Shown one piece after another: positions 9,327 to 17,797 of a stretch of DNA of 64,000 nt (position 1 is the first letter of the stretch; each line of letters opens with the position of its first letter). Origin of the DNA: Xylanibacter ruminicola (lineage in GTDB: Bacteria; Bacteroidota; Bacteroidia; Bacteroidales; Bacteroidaceae). The stretch covers positions 310,001-374,000 of the forward strand of contig SUYC01000001.1 of assembly GCA_015060625.1 (NCBI GenBank), in the 5' to 3' direction. Under the pieces are notes generated by a model. It saw only the letters and a program-made list of their open reading frames with translations. It ran no database searches and was not told the DNA's origin. The translations under genes were made by a program, and so were the position numbers.

Positions 9327-10762
9327 AAACAATCGAACTAAAGAATGCAAGCGCACGTAAGCCGGAATGGAGATTGGCCGAACCCGTTAATTTCCATCTC
9401 GACAAGGGCGAACACGTGGCTATCGTAGGTCGTAATGGTGGCGGAAAGAGCATGCTGGTTGATATGATTACTGGCAAGCATCCCGTATTTCCTGACCAGA
9501 TAAGCTATTCTTTTGATGAGCCGTATAACAACTTAAAACATATCACATTTCGTGATACTTATGGCGGCGACAATGATCGTACATACTTTTTGCAGCAGCG
9601 CTGGAACCAGATGGAGATCGACGAGGATACGCCTACCGTTGGCAGCAAGCTTGAAGAGGCTTTCCTGATGTCGGGGCCCGACACACCTGAGCGTCGTGCC
9701 TTCCAGAAACATTTGTATGATTTGTTTGGTCTTAACGACCTGCTTGACAAATATATTATTCTGCTGAGTAGTGGTGAACTGCGTAAGTTCAAATTGGCTT
9801 CGAACCTGTTTACCATGCCAAATGTATTGATTATCGAGAATCCGTTCATCGGACTTGATGCAGAAACACGCAGTCAGGTAAAACAGTTGCTTACCACACT
9901 GTCAGCCGAAGAGGATATCCAGATTATACTGGTTCTCTCGAGAATCGATGAAATTCCCGAATTTATAACTCGAGTAGTGAAACTCGATGGTCTGCGTTTT
10001 GTGCAGGATATTCATGTCAAGACCAGTTTCCCCATCGAGAAATGTCCGCATCCTATCCTCGAAACCCGCCCCGAACAAAATATACCTCCGTTGCCACAGG
10101 ATGTTATCCGTTTTAATCAGGTAACCATCCGTTATGGCGAGCGCACTATCCTGAAGGATTTAAACTGGGTGGTTCTTAAAGGCGAGCATTGGTCGTTATC
10201 GGGACAGAACGGGGCTGGCAAATCTACCCTACTATCGCTGGTATGCGCCGACAACCCACAGGCATATGCCAACGACATTTCGCTCTTCGGTCATAAGCGT
10301 GGCAGTGGCGAGAGCATCTGGGACATCAAAAAACACATCGGTTATGTTTCTCCCGAGATGCACCGTAGCTATAAGCAGAATATTCCCGCTATACAGATTG
10401 TTGCAAGTGGTTTGAAAGACACCGTAGGCTTGTACACACGTCCTTCACAACAGGAGAAGGATTTGTGTATTGAGTGGATGAATTTGTTTGGAATTAAGCA
10501 CCTGGCCGACCGCAAGTTCCTTGAGATGTCGAGTGGCGAACAGCGTCTGGTGCTGTTGGCACGTGCTTTTGTGAAGAGTCCTGATTTGCTTATTTTGGAT
10601 GAACCATTGCATGGCTTGGATTTGTGCAACAGCAACCTGGTTAAGACTATTGTGGATCGTTATATGTTCGAGAATCCCGAGCGTACGCTTATCTACGTAA
10701 CACATTACGAAAATGAGTTACCAAAATGTATTGATAACTCATTGTATTTGAAAAGGCAATAA
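9323..10762 (+). CDS. Tandem ABC ATPase (ModF/PhrA-like), first site degenerate
   Basis: A 479-residue soluble protein with two ABC ATPase domains and no membrane segments. Domain 1 has Walker [10 protein letters not shown] and signature [10 protein letters not shown], but its Walker B reads [12 protein letters not shown], so the usual Asp-Glu pair is Glu-Asn and the catalytic Glu is missing. Domain 2 has intact motifs: [23 protein letters not shown] and [12 protein letters not shown]. This asymmetry implies one active hydrolysis site. The family includes E. coli ModF (molybdate uptake, by name) and proteins labelled photorepair PhrA; neither role is established here. No permease is adjacent. 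It overlaps ruvC by 4 bp (ATGA). Confidence 0.85.
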   Translation: MKTIELKNASARKPEWRLAEPVNFHLDKGEHVAIVGRNGGGKSMLVDMITGKHPVFPDQISYSFDEPYNNLKHITFRDTYGGDNDRTYFLQQRWNQMEIDEDTPTVGSKLEEAFLMSGPDTPERRAFQKHLYDLFGLNDLLDKYIILLSSGELRKFKLASNLFTMPNVLIIENPFIGLDAETRSQVKQLLTTLSAEEDIQIILVLSRIDEIPEFITRVVKLDGLRFVQDIHVKTSFPIEKCPHPILETRPEQNIPPLPQDVIRFNQVTIRYGERTILKDLNWVVLKGEHWSLSGQNGAGKSTLLSLVCADNPQAYANDISLFGHKRGSGESIWDIKKHIGYVSPEMHRSYKQNIPAIQIVASGLKDTVGLYTRPSQQEKDLCIEWMNLFGIKHLADRKFLEMSSGEQRLVLLARAFVKSPDLLILDEPLHGLDLCNSNLVKTIVDRYMFENPERTLIYVTHYENELPKCIDNSLYLKRQ

Positions 10763-10772
10763 AACCCTTGAT

Positions 10773-11372
10773 TTACTTCTCCATCAGAGCTGCTGTTCGC
10801 ACACGCGACAGTGTCTCTGGTGTCATCTGCAGGTAGCTGGCAATGTAAACCAGCGGTGCACGCAATACCAGCTGGGGTTGGTTCTTGACCAACTTCTGGT
10901 AGCGATCCTGTGCGCTTTCAAAGCGCAGCATATCAGCGTGGTGCTGACTCAGAATAAGACTCTCTTCCAGAATCTTACGATACAGAATTTGAATGTTCAC
11001 ACTCTTCATAGCCACTGCTTCCAGGTCGGCCTTTGGCAGCGCAATCAGAATGGTTGGTTCCAAGGCCTTAATCTGCAATTGCGAAGGCTGCTCGCGGAAC
11101 AAACTCTCGATACACATCACAATCGAGTTCTCGGTGGCCATATACTCAGTTAGTTCCTTGTCGTTCTTGAAATAAAACTGGCGCACCAGTCCACGTACCA
11201 CCCAGTAAATATTGGTACAAACCTCACCCTCTTTCAGTATCATCTCATTCTTGGCGAACTTCATAGGTACGAGGATACTCTCGAGCAAGTCGAGTTCATC
11301 GTGCGTCATTGTACTGTACCGGCGGGCCAATTCTCTTGCCACGTCACGGGTTGTTAAGCTAACATTTGCCAT
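10773..11372 (-). CDS. Crp/Fnr-family transcriptional regulator
   Basis: A 199-residue regulator with an N-terminal cyclic-nucleotide-binding-like beta barrel (roughly 25-125; ILKEGEVCTNIYWVVRGLVRQFY) and a C-terminal winged helix whose recognition region reads VYIASYLQMTPETLSRVR. There are no Fnr-type cysteine clusters. The barrel lacks an obvious cAMP phosphate-binding RxS motif, so the ligand is unknown. It starts 16 bp after lepA ends on the same strand and is probably co-transcribed. It is convergent with the tandem ABC protein. Its regulon cannot be inferred from the window. Confidence 0.9.
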   Translation of the reverse strand: MANVSLTTRDVARELARRYSTMTHDELDLLESILVPMKFAKNEMILKEGEVCTNIYWVVRGLVRQFYFKNDKELTEYMATENSIVMCIESLFREQPSQLQIKALEPTILIALPKADLEAVAMKSVNIQILYRKILEESLILSQHHADMLRFESAQDRYQKLVKNQPQLVLRAPLVYIASYLQMTPETLSRVRTAALMEK

Positions 11373-11387
11373 AGATTATTGTTGTTT

Positions 11388-13169
11388 TTAGTCTAACTTC
11401 AATACAGCGAGGAAGGCCTTCTGTGGCACTTCCACATTACCAATTTGTTTCATACGTTTCTTACCTCTCTTCTGCTTTTCTAGCAGTTTGCGCTTACGGC
11501 TCACGTCACCACCATAACACTTGGCGGTAACATCCTTACGTACCTGCTTCACTGTTTCGCGGGCAATAATCTTTGCACCGATGGCTGCTTGGATGGCGAT
11601 GTCGAACTGCTGACGTGGAATCAGTTCCTTCAGCTTTTCGCACATACGGCGACCAAAGGTAACGGCGTTGTCCTGGTGTGTCAGTGTGCTCAAGGCATCC
11701 ACAGGTTCACCATTCAACAGAATATCGAGTTTAGCCAGTTTCGATGGACGGAAACCGTCAATGTGGTAATCGAACGAGGCGTATCCCTTCGATACTGATT
11801 TTAGTTTGTCGTAGAAGTCAATTACAATTTCGCCCAGCGGCAGCATAAAGTGCAACTCAATGCGGTTGCCACTCACGTACTGCTGATCCAGCAGCTCACC
11901 ACGCTTATCCAGGCACAGCGTCATGATAGGACCGATATAATCGGCAGCTGTGATGATGGATGCTCGGATATAGGGCTCCTCGATGTGGTCGATCATTGTC
12001 TGATCGGGCAGTCCGCTTGGGTTGTGTACCTCTTTCACCTCACCCTGCTTGGTGTAACACATATAGCTTACGTTGGGCACAGTGGTAATCACATCCATAT
12101 CAAACTCACGGTCCAGTCGCTCCTGAATAATCTCCATGTGCAACAGTCCCAAGAATCCGCAACGGAAACCAAATCCAAGGGCAACCGAACTCTCGGGCAT
12201 GAAGGTGAGCGATGCATCGTTAAGCTGCAACTTTTCGAGCGATGCACGCAGGTTCTCATAGTCGGTAGGATCGATAGGATAAACACCAGCAAACACCATG
12301 GGTTTAACCTCCTGGAAACCCTCGATGGCTTTCTCGCAAGGAGTAGCCACATGGGTGATGGTATCACCCACCTTTACCTCTTTTGAGTTTTTGATACCGC
12401 TGATGATGTAACCCACATCGCCTGTCTTCAGTTCTTTGCGGGGAATCATATCCATCTTCAGTACGCCAATCTCGTCGGCATCATACTCCATACCGGTATT
12501 AAAGAACTTCACGTGGTCGCCGCTCTTGATAGAGCCGTTAACGATTTTGAAGTAAGCGATGATACCGCGGAACGAGTTGAATACCGAGTCGAAGATCAGT
12601 GCCTGCAACGGAGCTTTCTCGTCGCCCACTGGGTGAGGAATCTTCTCAATAACTGCGTTCAGTATTTCTTCGACACCCTCGCCGGTTTTGCCCGAAGCAC
12701 GGATAATATCCTCGCGATCGCAACCAATCAGGTCGATAATCTCGTCTTCCACTTCATCGGGCATGGCGCTGGGCATATCAATCTTATTAATAACAGGGAT
12801 AATCTCCAGATTATGGTCGATAGCCATATAGAGATTCGAAATGGTCTGTGCTTGTACACCCTGTGTGGCATCAACTACCAGCAGCGCGCCCTCGCAGGCT
12901 GCGATAGAGCGGCTCACCTCGTACGAAAAGTCGACATGTCCCGGGGTGTCAATCAAGTTCAGAATGTATTTCTCTCCTTTATAAGTATATTCCATCTGGA
13001 TGGCGTGGCTTTTTATCGTAATACCACGTTCACGCTCCAGATCCATATCGTCGAGCATCTGTCCTTCGGTCACCTGTATAGTCTTTGTGTACTCCAACAG
13101 TCGGTCTGCCAGAGTTGATTTGCCGTGATCGATGTGGGCAATGATGCAGAAATTTCTTATATGATTCAT
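11388..13169 (-). CDS. lepA: Elongation factor 4 (LepA)
   Basis: A 593-residue translational GTPase that acts on stalled or initiating ribosomes. G1 [17 protein letters not shown]3 DTPGHVDF and G4 NKIDMP are all present. The EF-G-like domains III and V follow, then the LepA-specific C-terminal domain, ending with the basic stretch [20 protein letters not shown]. Length matches the family. It is the first gene of a leftward pair with the Crp/Fnr regulator. The minus-strand box TAATTTTG at 13200-13193 serves as its promoter, 24 bp before the ATG. Confidence 0.98.
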   Translation of the reverse strand: MNHIRNFCIIAHIDHGKSTLADRLLEYTKTIQVTEGQMLDDMDLERERGITIKSHAIQMEYTYKGEKYILNLIDTPGHVDFSYEVSRSIAACEGALLVVDATQGVQAQTISNLYMAIDHNLEIIPVINKIDMPSAMPDEVEDEIIDLIGCDREDIIRASGKTGEGVEEILNAVIEKIPHPVGDEKAPLQALIFDSVFNSFRGIIAYFKIVNGSIKSGDHVKFFNTGMEYDADEIGVLKMDMIPRKELKTGDVGYIISGIKNSKEVKVGDTITHVATPCEKAIEGFQEVKPMVFAGVYPIDPTDYENLRASLEKLQLNDASLTFMPESSVALGFGFRCGFLGLLHMEIIQERLDREFDMDVITTVPNVSYMCYTKQGEVKEVHNPSGLPDQTMIDHIEEPYIRASIITAADYIGPIMTLCLDKRGELLDQQYVSGNRIELHFMLPLGEIVIDFYDKLKSVSKGYASFDYHIDGFRPSKLAKLDILLNGEPVDALSTLTHQDNAVTFGRRMCEKLKELIPRQQFDIAIQAAIGAKIIARETVKQVRKDVTAKCYGGDVSRKRKLLEKQKRGKKRMKQIGNVEVPQKAFLAVLKLD

Positions 13170-13192
13170 CGTAGATTCTATGCTTTATTGTG

Positions 13193-13200
13193 CAAAATTA
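13193..13200 (-). promoter_or_regulatory. Promoter -7 box for lepA
   Basis: TAATTTTG on the minus strand followed by GCAC, 24 bp upstream of the lepA start. It diverges from the box at 13274. Confidence 0.7.
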
Positions 13201-13273
13201 CAAAAAAACTCTCAGAAATAGCATAATTTTGCTTTTTTTTGGAGTTTCGACGATGAAATTTAATATTTCTGCG

Positions 13274-13281
13274 TAACTTTG
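13274..13281 (+). promoter_or_regulatory. Promoter -7 box for the lipoprotein gene at 13304
   Basis: TAACTTTG followed by GCAGG, 22 bp before the ATG. Confidence 0.75.
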
Positions 13282-13303
13282 CAGGCAAAAAATTGCATTC
13301 ATT

Positions 13304-13690
13304 ATGAAAAAGTATTGGATATTGGGTGTTGTCGCCCTGTTATTTAGTGCATGTCAGGAGAGTTTGGAAGACCGCTGTGAGCGTGATGCTAAGGAATACA
13401 CGCGCAAGCATTGCCCCACGGCTATTGATCAGAATACCGTTATCGACAGTCTTGTTTTTGAGCGCGCTACGCATACGATACATTATTATTATAAGCTGAC
13501 GGGTGTGGCAGATGAAGAGCGGGCTCTGAAAGAGATTGATGCTGCTAACGTGCTTAAGCAGGGGCTGAAGAATGCTACTGCAGTGAAGGTGTATAAAGAT
13601 GCTAAGTATCGTTTTGCTTACACTTACCGTTCGAGCAAGGAGCCAAATAAGATTCTGCTTGACGTGGTTTTCACAGAAAAAGATTATTAA
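13304..13690 (+). CDS. Small putative lipoprotein of unknown function
   Basis: A 128-residue exported protein. The N terminus MKKYWILGVVALLFSACQE is a lipoprotein signal with lipobox FSAC and a conserved-type Cys at about residue 17. The mature part is mixed and charged, with an aromatic strand TIHYYYKLTG and a C-terminal strand KILLDVVFTEKDY; no catalytic motif is evident. I do not recognise the family. It has its own promoter (13274) and is followed by a strong bidirectional hairpin at 13697, so it is a monocistronic unit between lepA and the yebC-type gene. Confidence 0.8.
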   Translation: MKKYWILGVVALLFSACQESLEDRCERDAKEYTRKHCPTAIDQNTVIDSLVFERATHTIHYYYKLTGVADEERALKEIDAANVLKQGLKNATAVKVYKDAKYRFAYTYRSSKEPNKILLDVVFTEKDY

Positions 13691-13696
13691 AAAGAA

Positions 13697-13722
13697 TTTC
13701 CCCCGCCAATTGGCGAGGGAAA
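13697..13722. terminator. Bidirectional terminator hairpin
   Basis: Palindrome TTTCCCcCGCCAATTGGCG with arm aGGGAAA lies between two convergent genes (13304-13690 and 13729-14466). Flanking A-rich and T-rich runs allow termination in both directions. Confidence 0.75.
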
Positions 13723-13728
13723 ACTCTT

Positions 13729-14466
13729 TTATTCAGCGACCTCTTCGGGTTTCATGTTTGTGTAAACTGTCTGAACGTCGTCAAAGTCCTCCAGCTTTTC
13801 AATCATCTTATCGATGGTCTCACGCTGTTCGGGAGTAACGTCCTTCAGGTCGTTAGGAATACGTGTGAACTCGGCACCAGTAACTTCGAAACCGTTCTCC
13901 TCGAGGTGCTTCTGCACGGCGCTGAAGCTTGAAGGATCGGCATAGATGGTGATGCTGTTCTCTTCCTCGTCCTCATCGTACTCGTCCTCTACACCGTAAT
14001 CGATCAGGTCGAGAATCATCTCGTCCATATCCAGACCGTCCTTTTTCTTGAAGGTGAATACGCTCTTGTGGTCGAACAGGAATGAGAGTGAACCCTGAGT
14101 ACCGAGGTTACCATTAAACTTGTTGAATACCGAACGAACGTCGCCCACGGTACGTGTGGTGTTGTCGGTCAGTGTCTCAACGAAAATAGCGATTCCGTGA
14201 GGTCCGTATCCCTCGTAAGTTACTTCCTTGTAATCGCTCTGGTCCTTACCCATAGCGTTCTTGATGGCACGCTCGATGTTATCCTTCGGCATGTTCTCGC
14301 GCTTTGCATTGGCAATGATAGCACGCAATGCGGGATTGTTCTCAGGCTCTGGACCGCCTGCCTTTACGGCAATGGCAATCTGCTTACCAATCTTTGTAAA
14401 TGTCTTGGCCATGTGGCCCCATCGCTTCAGCTTTGTAGCTTTACGATATTCAAATGCTCTTCCCAT
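13729..14466 (-). CDS. YebC/PmpR-family protein
   Basis: A 245-residue protein of the YebC (TACO1) family. It starts with the signature MGRAFEYRKATKLKRWGHMAKTF region and carries ENMPKDNIERAIKNAMGK and YEGYGPHGIAIFVETLTDN, both hallmark segments. The acidic segment DEYDEDEEENS lies in the domain 2-3 linker. Members were first described as transcriptional regulators; more recent work links the family to translation of difficult peptide sequences such as proline stretches. It follows pheT by 44 bp on the same strand, in keeping with a translation role and probably sharing its transcript. It is cytoplasmic, with normal length. Confidence 0.93.
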   Translation of the reverse strand: MGRAFEYRKATKLKRWGHMAKTFTKIGKQIAIAVKAGGPEPENNPALRAIIANAKRENMPKDNIERAIKNAMGKDQSDYKEVTYEGYGPHGIAIFVETLTDNTTRTVGDVRSVFNKFNGNLGTQGSLSFLFDHKSVFTFKKKDGLDMDEMILDLIDYGVEDEYDEDEEENSITIYADPSSFSAVQKHLEENGFEVTGAEFTRIPNDLKDVTPEQRETIDKMIEKLEDFDDVQTVYTNMKPEEVAE

Positions 14467-14471
14467 ATATT

Positions 14472-14505
14472 CTTATAATTTAAAAATTCAAAAATTTAAA
14501 AATGT
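14472..14505. repeat. A/T-rich TTTAAAAATT tandem stretch between pheT and yebC
   Basis: The 44-bp gap consists largely of repeated aattTAAAAATTCAAAAATT-like units. It is likely a simple-sequence filler and no promoter box is seen in it. Confidence 0.4.
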
Positions 14506-14510
14506 AACAA

Positions 14511-16973
14511 TTAGCGGAGCTCAGCATTGAGCTGTTTCTTGAGTTGGGCAATCAGCTTGTTCATGATAGCCTCAATCTGCTTGTCGCCCATTGTCTTCTC
14601 CTCGTCCTGCAGAATGAAGTTTACAGCGTAACTCTTCTTGCCGGCGGGCAGTTTGTCGCCCTCGTAAACGTCAAACAGCTCAACCTTCTTCAACAGTTTC
14701 TTTTCGGTAGCACGGGCAATCTGTTCAATCTGGGCAAACTCAATGCTATTATCAACCAACAGGGCCAGGTCGCGACTAACTGCAGGGAACTTGGGTACCT
14801 CTGTGTAAAGCACCTCGTTCTTCTTAATCACCTTCATCAGGGCTGTCCAATTCAATTCGGCATAGAATACGGGGGCATCCAGTCCGAACTGCTTCAGCAG
14901 CTTCTTGGTGATGATACCCATCTCGATGAGTTTCTTGCCACCACGGTTCTCGATGGTGAGACCTGCTGAGAAGATATCATTCTCGCTCTTCTTGCGAACA
15001 ATCATACCAGGTTTCACACCGATACGGCGCAGAATGTTCTCAACGTAGGCGCTCAGCTCATAGAAACTGCTTTCCTCGTTGGCGTGAGCCCAACTGCCCT
15101 CAACGCGCTTACCTGTAATCCACAGTGCTGCATGATATTGCTCCTTGTAAGCCTGCATGGGGTCGTCGAGGTTAGCCTTCTCTGGATCGAAGGTATATAC
15201 GTTACCGAACTCGAAGAAACGCAGATTACTGCGCTTGCGGTTCACGTTGTGCTGTACGCTCTCCAATCCGCCAAACAGCAGTGTCTGGCGCATGACGTTC
15301 AAGTCGGTACTCAGTGGGTTCATAATCTTCACGCAGTTCTCGGCAACGTAGGCATTATGCCCCTCGTAGTAAGCACCCTTAGTGAGCGAGTTGTTAAGTA
15401 TTTCGTTAAAGCCCTCGCCTACCAGCTGCTCGCTAACCAGATTGGCCAGCTTGTGCTTCTGGTCTTCGTCGCCCTTAATAACCAGGCTACTCTTCAGCTG
15501 GGTTGGAATCTCTACATTATTATATCCGTAGATGCGCAGGATATCCTCTACAACATCGCAAGGACGGGTAACGTCAACACGATATGCAGGAATCTCCAGC
15601 TTCAGTCCCTCGGCGGTCTCCTCAAGCACCTTCATCTCAAGACTTTCGCAGATGGCCTTGATTTTATCGGTAGGAATCTCTTTACCAACCAAACCGTGCA
15701 CATAGCTATACTGCAGATCTACAACGGCATTCTCCATCTTCTCAGGATAAACGTCGACAATCTCCATGCTGACCTTTCCGCCAGCTAATTCCTTGCACAG
15801 AATAGCAGCCTGCTGCAGGGCATAGATAGTGCCATTGGGATCTACACCACGCTCAAAACGGAAGCTGGCATCGGTGCTCAGTCCGTGACGGCGTGCGCTC
15901 TTTCGAATCCATGTTGGGTGGAAATATGCACTCTCCAATACAACGTTCTTGGTAGTTTCGTAAGTACCGCTACCCTTACCGCCGAATACACCAGCGATAC
16001 ACATAGGCTCCTCGGCATTGCAGATGGCCAGATCGCGATCGCTCAGCTTGTGCTCTTCGCCATCCAGTGTCTGGAAAGGAGTGCCTTCGGGCATGGTCTT
16101 AACAACAATCTGATGACCCTTCACCATGTCGGCGTCAAAACAGTGCAGAGGCTGTCCGTAAGCCATCATCACGTAGTTGGTGATATCAACGATATTGTTG
16201 ATGGGGCGCAATCCGATGGTGTTCAGTTTGTTCTTCAACCATTCGGGACTTTCTTTTACCTCACAGTCGCTTACGCTTACACAAGCATAGCGCTTACAAG
16301 CCTCGGTGTTTTCTATTTTTACCTCAATGGGCAGATCGTGATTGTCAACTGTAAACTTCGAGCAGTCGGGGCGATGCATCTTGGTTTCGTAGCCGTTGCT
16401 CTTCAACCAGGCATACAAGTCGCGTGCTACACCCCAGTGACTCAGACCGTCGGCACGGTTGGCTGTAATGTCAACCTCAATCAGCCAGTCACTCTCCAGA
16501 TGATAGTACTCTGCAGCAGGTGTTCCCACTACAGCATCCTCGGGCAGCACGATAATTCCTGCATGGTCGTTACCGATACCAATCTCGTCCTCGGCACAAA
16601 TCATACCATTACTCTCTACGCCGCGCAGCTTGCTCTTCTTGATCACAAACTCCTTGTCGCCATCGTAGAGCACACAGCCCAAATCAGCTACGATTACCTT
16701 CTGACCAGCGGCTACATTAGGCGCACCGCACACAATCTGCGATGGTTCGCCCTTGCCCAGGTCAACCGTTGTTACATGCAGGTGGTCGGAGTTAGGATGA
16801 GCCTCGCAGGTAAGAACCTTACCCACATAGAGGCCCTTCAGACCACCTTTAATACTCTGTACTTCTTCCAATGCGTCGACTTCCAAACCTGTCGATGTCA
16901 ATGCATCGGCCACCTGCTGTGCAGTCAGGTCGAAATCAACGTATTCCTTCAACCATTTGTAGGAAATATTCAT
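14511..16973 (-). CDS. pheT: Phenylalanine--tRNA ligase beta subunit
   Basis: An 820-residue beta chain of the (alpha-beta)2 enzyme that charges tRNA-Phe. Domains in order are: the N-terminal helix MNISYKWLKEYVDFD; a tRNA-binding OB fold (about 40-150, with VCGAPNVAAGQKV); the B3/B4 editing domain; the B5 domain near residues 400-480; the catalytic-like core; and a C-terminal anticodon-binding ferredoxin-like domain (PKFPAVSRDLALLVDN). Length is normal. The alpha subunit gene pheS is not in the window, which is usual in this phylum. The promoter is at 17018; yebC follows. Confidence 0.98.
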   Translation of the reverse strand: MNISYKWLKEYVDFDLTAQQVADALTSTGLEVDALEEVQSIKGGLKGLYVGKVLTCEAHPNSDHLHVTTVDLGKGEPSQIVCGAPNVAAGQKVIVADLGCVLYDGDKEFVIKKSKLRGVESNGMICAEDEIGIGNDHAGIIVLPEDAVVGTPAAEYYHLESDWLIEVDITANRADGLSHWGVARDLYAWLKSNGYETKMHRPDCSKFTVDNHDLPIEVKIENTEACKRYACVSVSDCEVKESPEWLKNKLNTIGLRPINNIVDITNYVMMAYGQPLHCFDADMVKGHQIVVKTMPEGTPFQTLDGEEHKLSDRDLAICNAEEPMCIAGVFGGKGSGTYETTKNVVLESAYFHPTWIRKSARRHGLSTDASFRFERGVDPNGTIYALQQAAILCKELAGGKVSMEIVDVYPEKMENAVVDLQYSYVHGLVGKEIPTDKIKAICESLEMKVLEETAEGLKLEIPAYRVDVTRPCDVVEDILRIYGYNNVEIPTQLKSSLVIKGDEDQKHKLANLVSEQLVGEGFNEILNNSLTKGAYYEGHNAYVAENCVKIMNPLSTDLNVMRQTLLFGGLESVQHNVNRKRSNLRFFEFGNVYTFDPEKANLDDPMQAYKEQYHAALWITGKRVEGSWAHANEESSFYELSAYVENILRRIGVKPGMIVRKKSENDIFSAGLTIENRGGKKLIEMGIITKKLLKQFGLDAPVFYAELNWTALMKVIKKNEVLYTEVPKFPAVSRDLALLVDNSIEFAQIEQIARATEKKLLKKVELFDVYEGDKLPAGKKSYAVNFILQDEEKTMGDKQIEAIMNKLIAQLKKQLNAELR

Positions 16974-17017
16974 TATACCAATTCTTTAGTAATTACTATC
17001 TTTGAAATTTCAAGGTG

Positions 17018-17025
17018 CAAAGGTA
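17018..17025 (-). promoter_or_regulatory. Promoter -7 box for pheT
   Basis: TACCTTTG on the minus strand followed by GCACC, 45 bp before the pheT ATG. No leader-peptide attenuator with Phe codons was seen in the short leader. Confidence 0.75.
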
Positions 17026-17064
17026 GTAAAAAAATGGTATTTACACAAATTTTTCCTGCAAAAT

Positions 17065-17685
17065 CTACTCAATACAGTTCATTAAAAAATCCACAGCACC
17101 ATTTATGCCGAATTTTCGTACATCCAGCGATACATCGTAGTTGCGAGCATCGAACCATTCACAGCCCGTAAATGTCTTAGTATATAACTCTCTGCTGTAG
17201 TCGTTATCCACTACCATAGCAGCAGCATCGCGAAGGTCTAGTCCGTATTTTTCGGCTATGCGACGCTTGCGGCATTCCTCTGTGCTGTGCACAAATATTT
17301 TTAGTGCATTGGGGTGATCCTTGAAGATGTAGAAACCGCAGCGACCGACGATTACGCAACTCTCCTTCTGTGCTATCATCTTGATGGCTTGGCATTGGGC
17401 CTCGAACAGTTCATGACTGGTCTGGTCCTGCTCAGCTCCGTCATACTCTGCTTTAGCCATGTAGTTACGATAAAAGTTGGTGAAATCATCGCGCCACAAA
17501 GGGTTGCGTGCTTCAATCTTTTCCATGGCATCCTCAACTGCTTGGGTGCGTTTTGCTACTTCGTTCAGAATCTGTTTGTCGAGCAGTTTAACACCTAATC
17601 TACGGGCAATCTCAGCTCCGATCTCGTGTCCGCCGGTACCAAACTGGCGACTGATCGTAATTACAAATTTTTCTTTCCTATTCAT
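17065..17685 (-). CDS. Cytidylate kinase-like family protein (AAA_26)
   Basis: A 206-residue P-loop kinase-like protein. The N-terminal segment VITISRQFGTGGHEIGAEIA replaces a canonical GxxGxGKS loop with the GTGG form typical of the cytidylate-kinase-like family. Further conserved segments are GVKLLDKQILNEVA and IVGRCGFYIF. True CMP kinase is a different, more canonical protein, so the substrate should be regarded as unknown. It is cytoplasmic, with no signal peptide. It sits upstream of pheT on the same strand but is separated from it by the pheT promoter, so it is probably its own unit. Confidence 0.85.
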   Translation of the reverse strand: MNRKEKFVITISRQFGTGGHEIGAEIARRLGVKLLDKQILNEVAKRTQAVEDAMEKIEARNPLWRDDFTNFYRNYMAKAEYDGAEQDQTSHELFEAQCQAIKMIAQKESCVIVGRCGFYIFKDHPNALKIFVHSTEECRKRRIAEKYGLDLRDAAAMVVDNDYSRELYTKTFTGCEWFDARNYDVSLDVRKFGINGAVDFLMNCIE

Positions 17686-17797
17686 ATCGTTCCAAATTTT
17701 TAGTTAATAGCATATTTTATATTGATGCTGCAAATATAAAAAAAAGATTTGGAATCACCAAACCTTTTTCTTATAATTTTTAGCATTTTCACAATTT

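Noticed and set aside
16997..17004. TATCTTTG on the plus strand near the end of the cytidylate-kinase-like gene
   Set aside because: It points into an opposing gene and has no downstream plus-strand gene; probably chance.
15885..17171. Long plus-strand open frame of 428 codons opposite pheT
   Set aside because: It lies antisense to a firmly identified gene, has no recognisable domain and follows from codon bias on the other strand.
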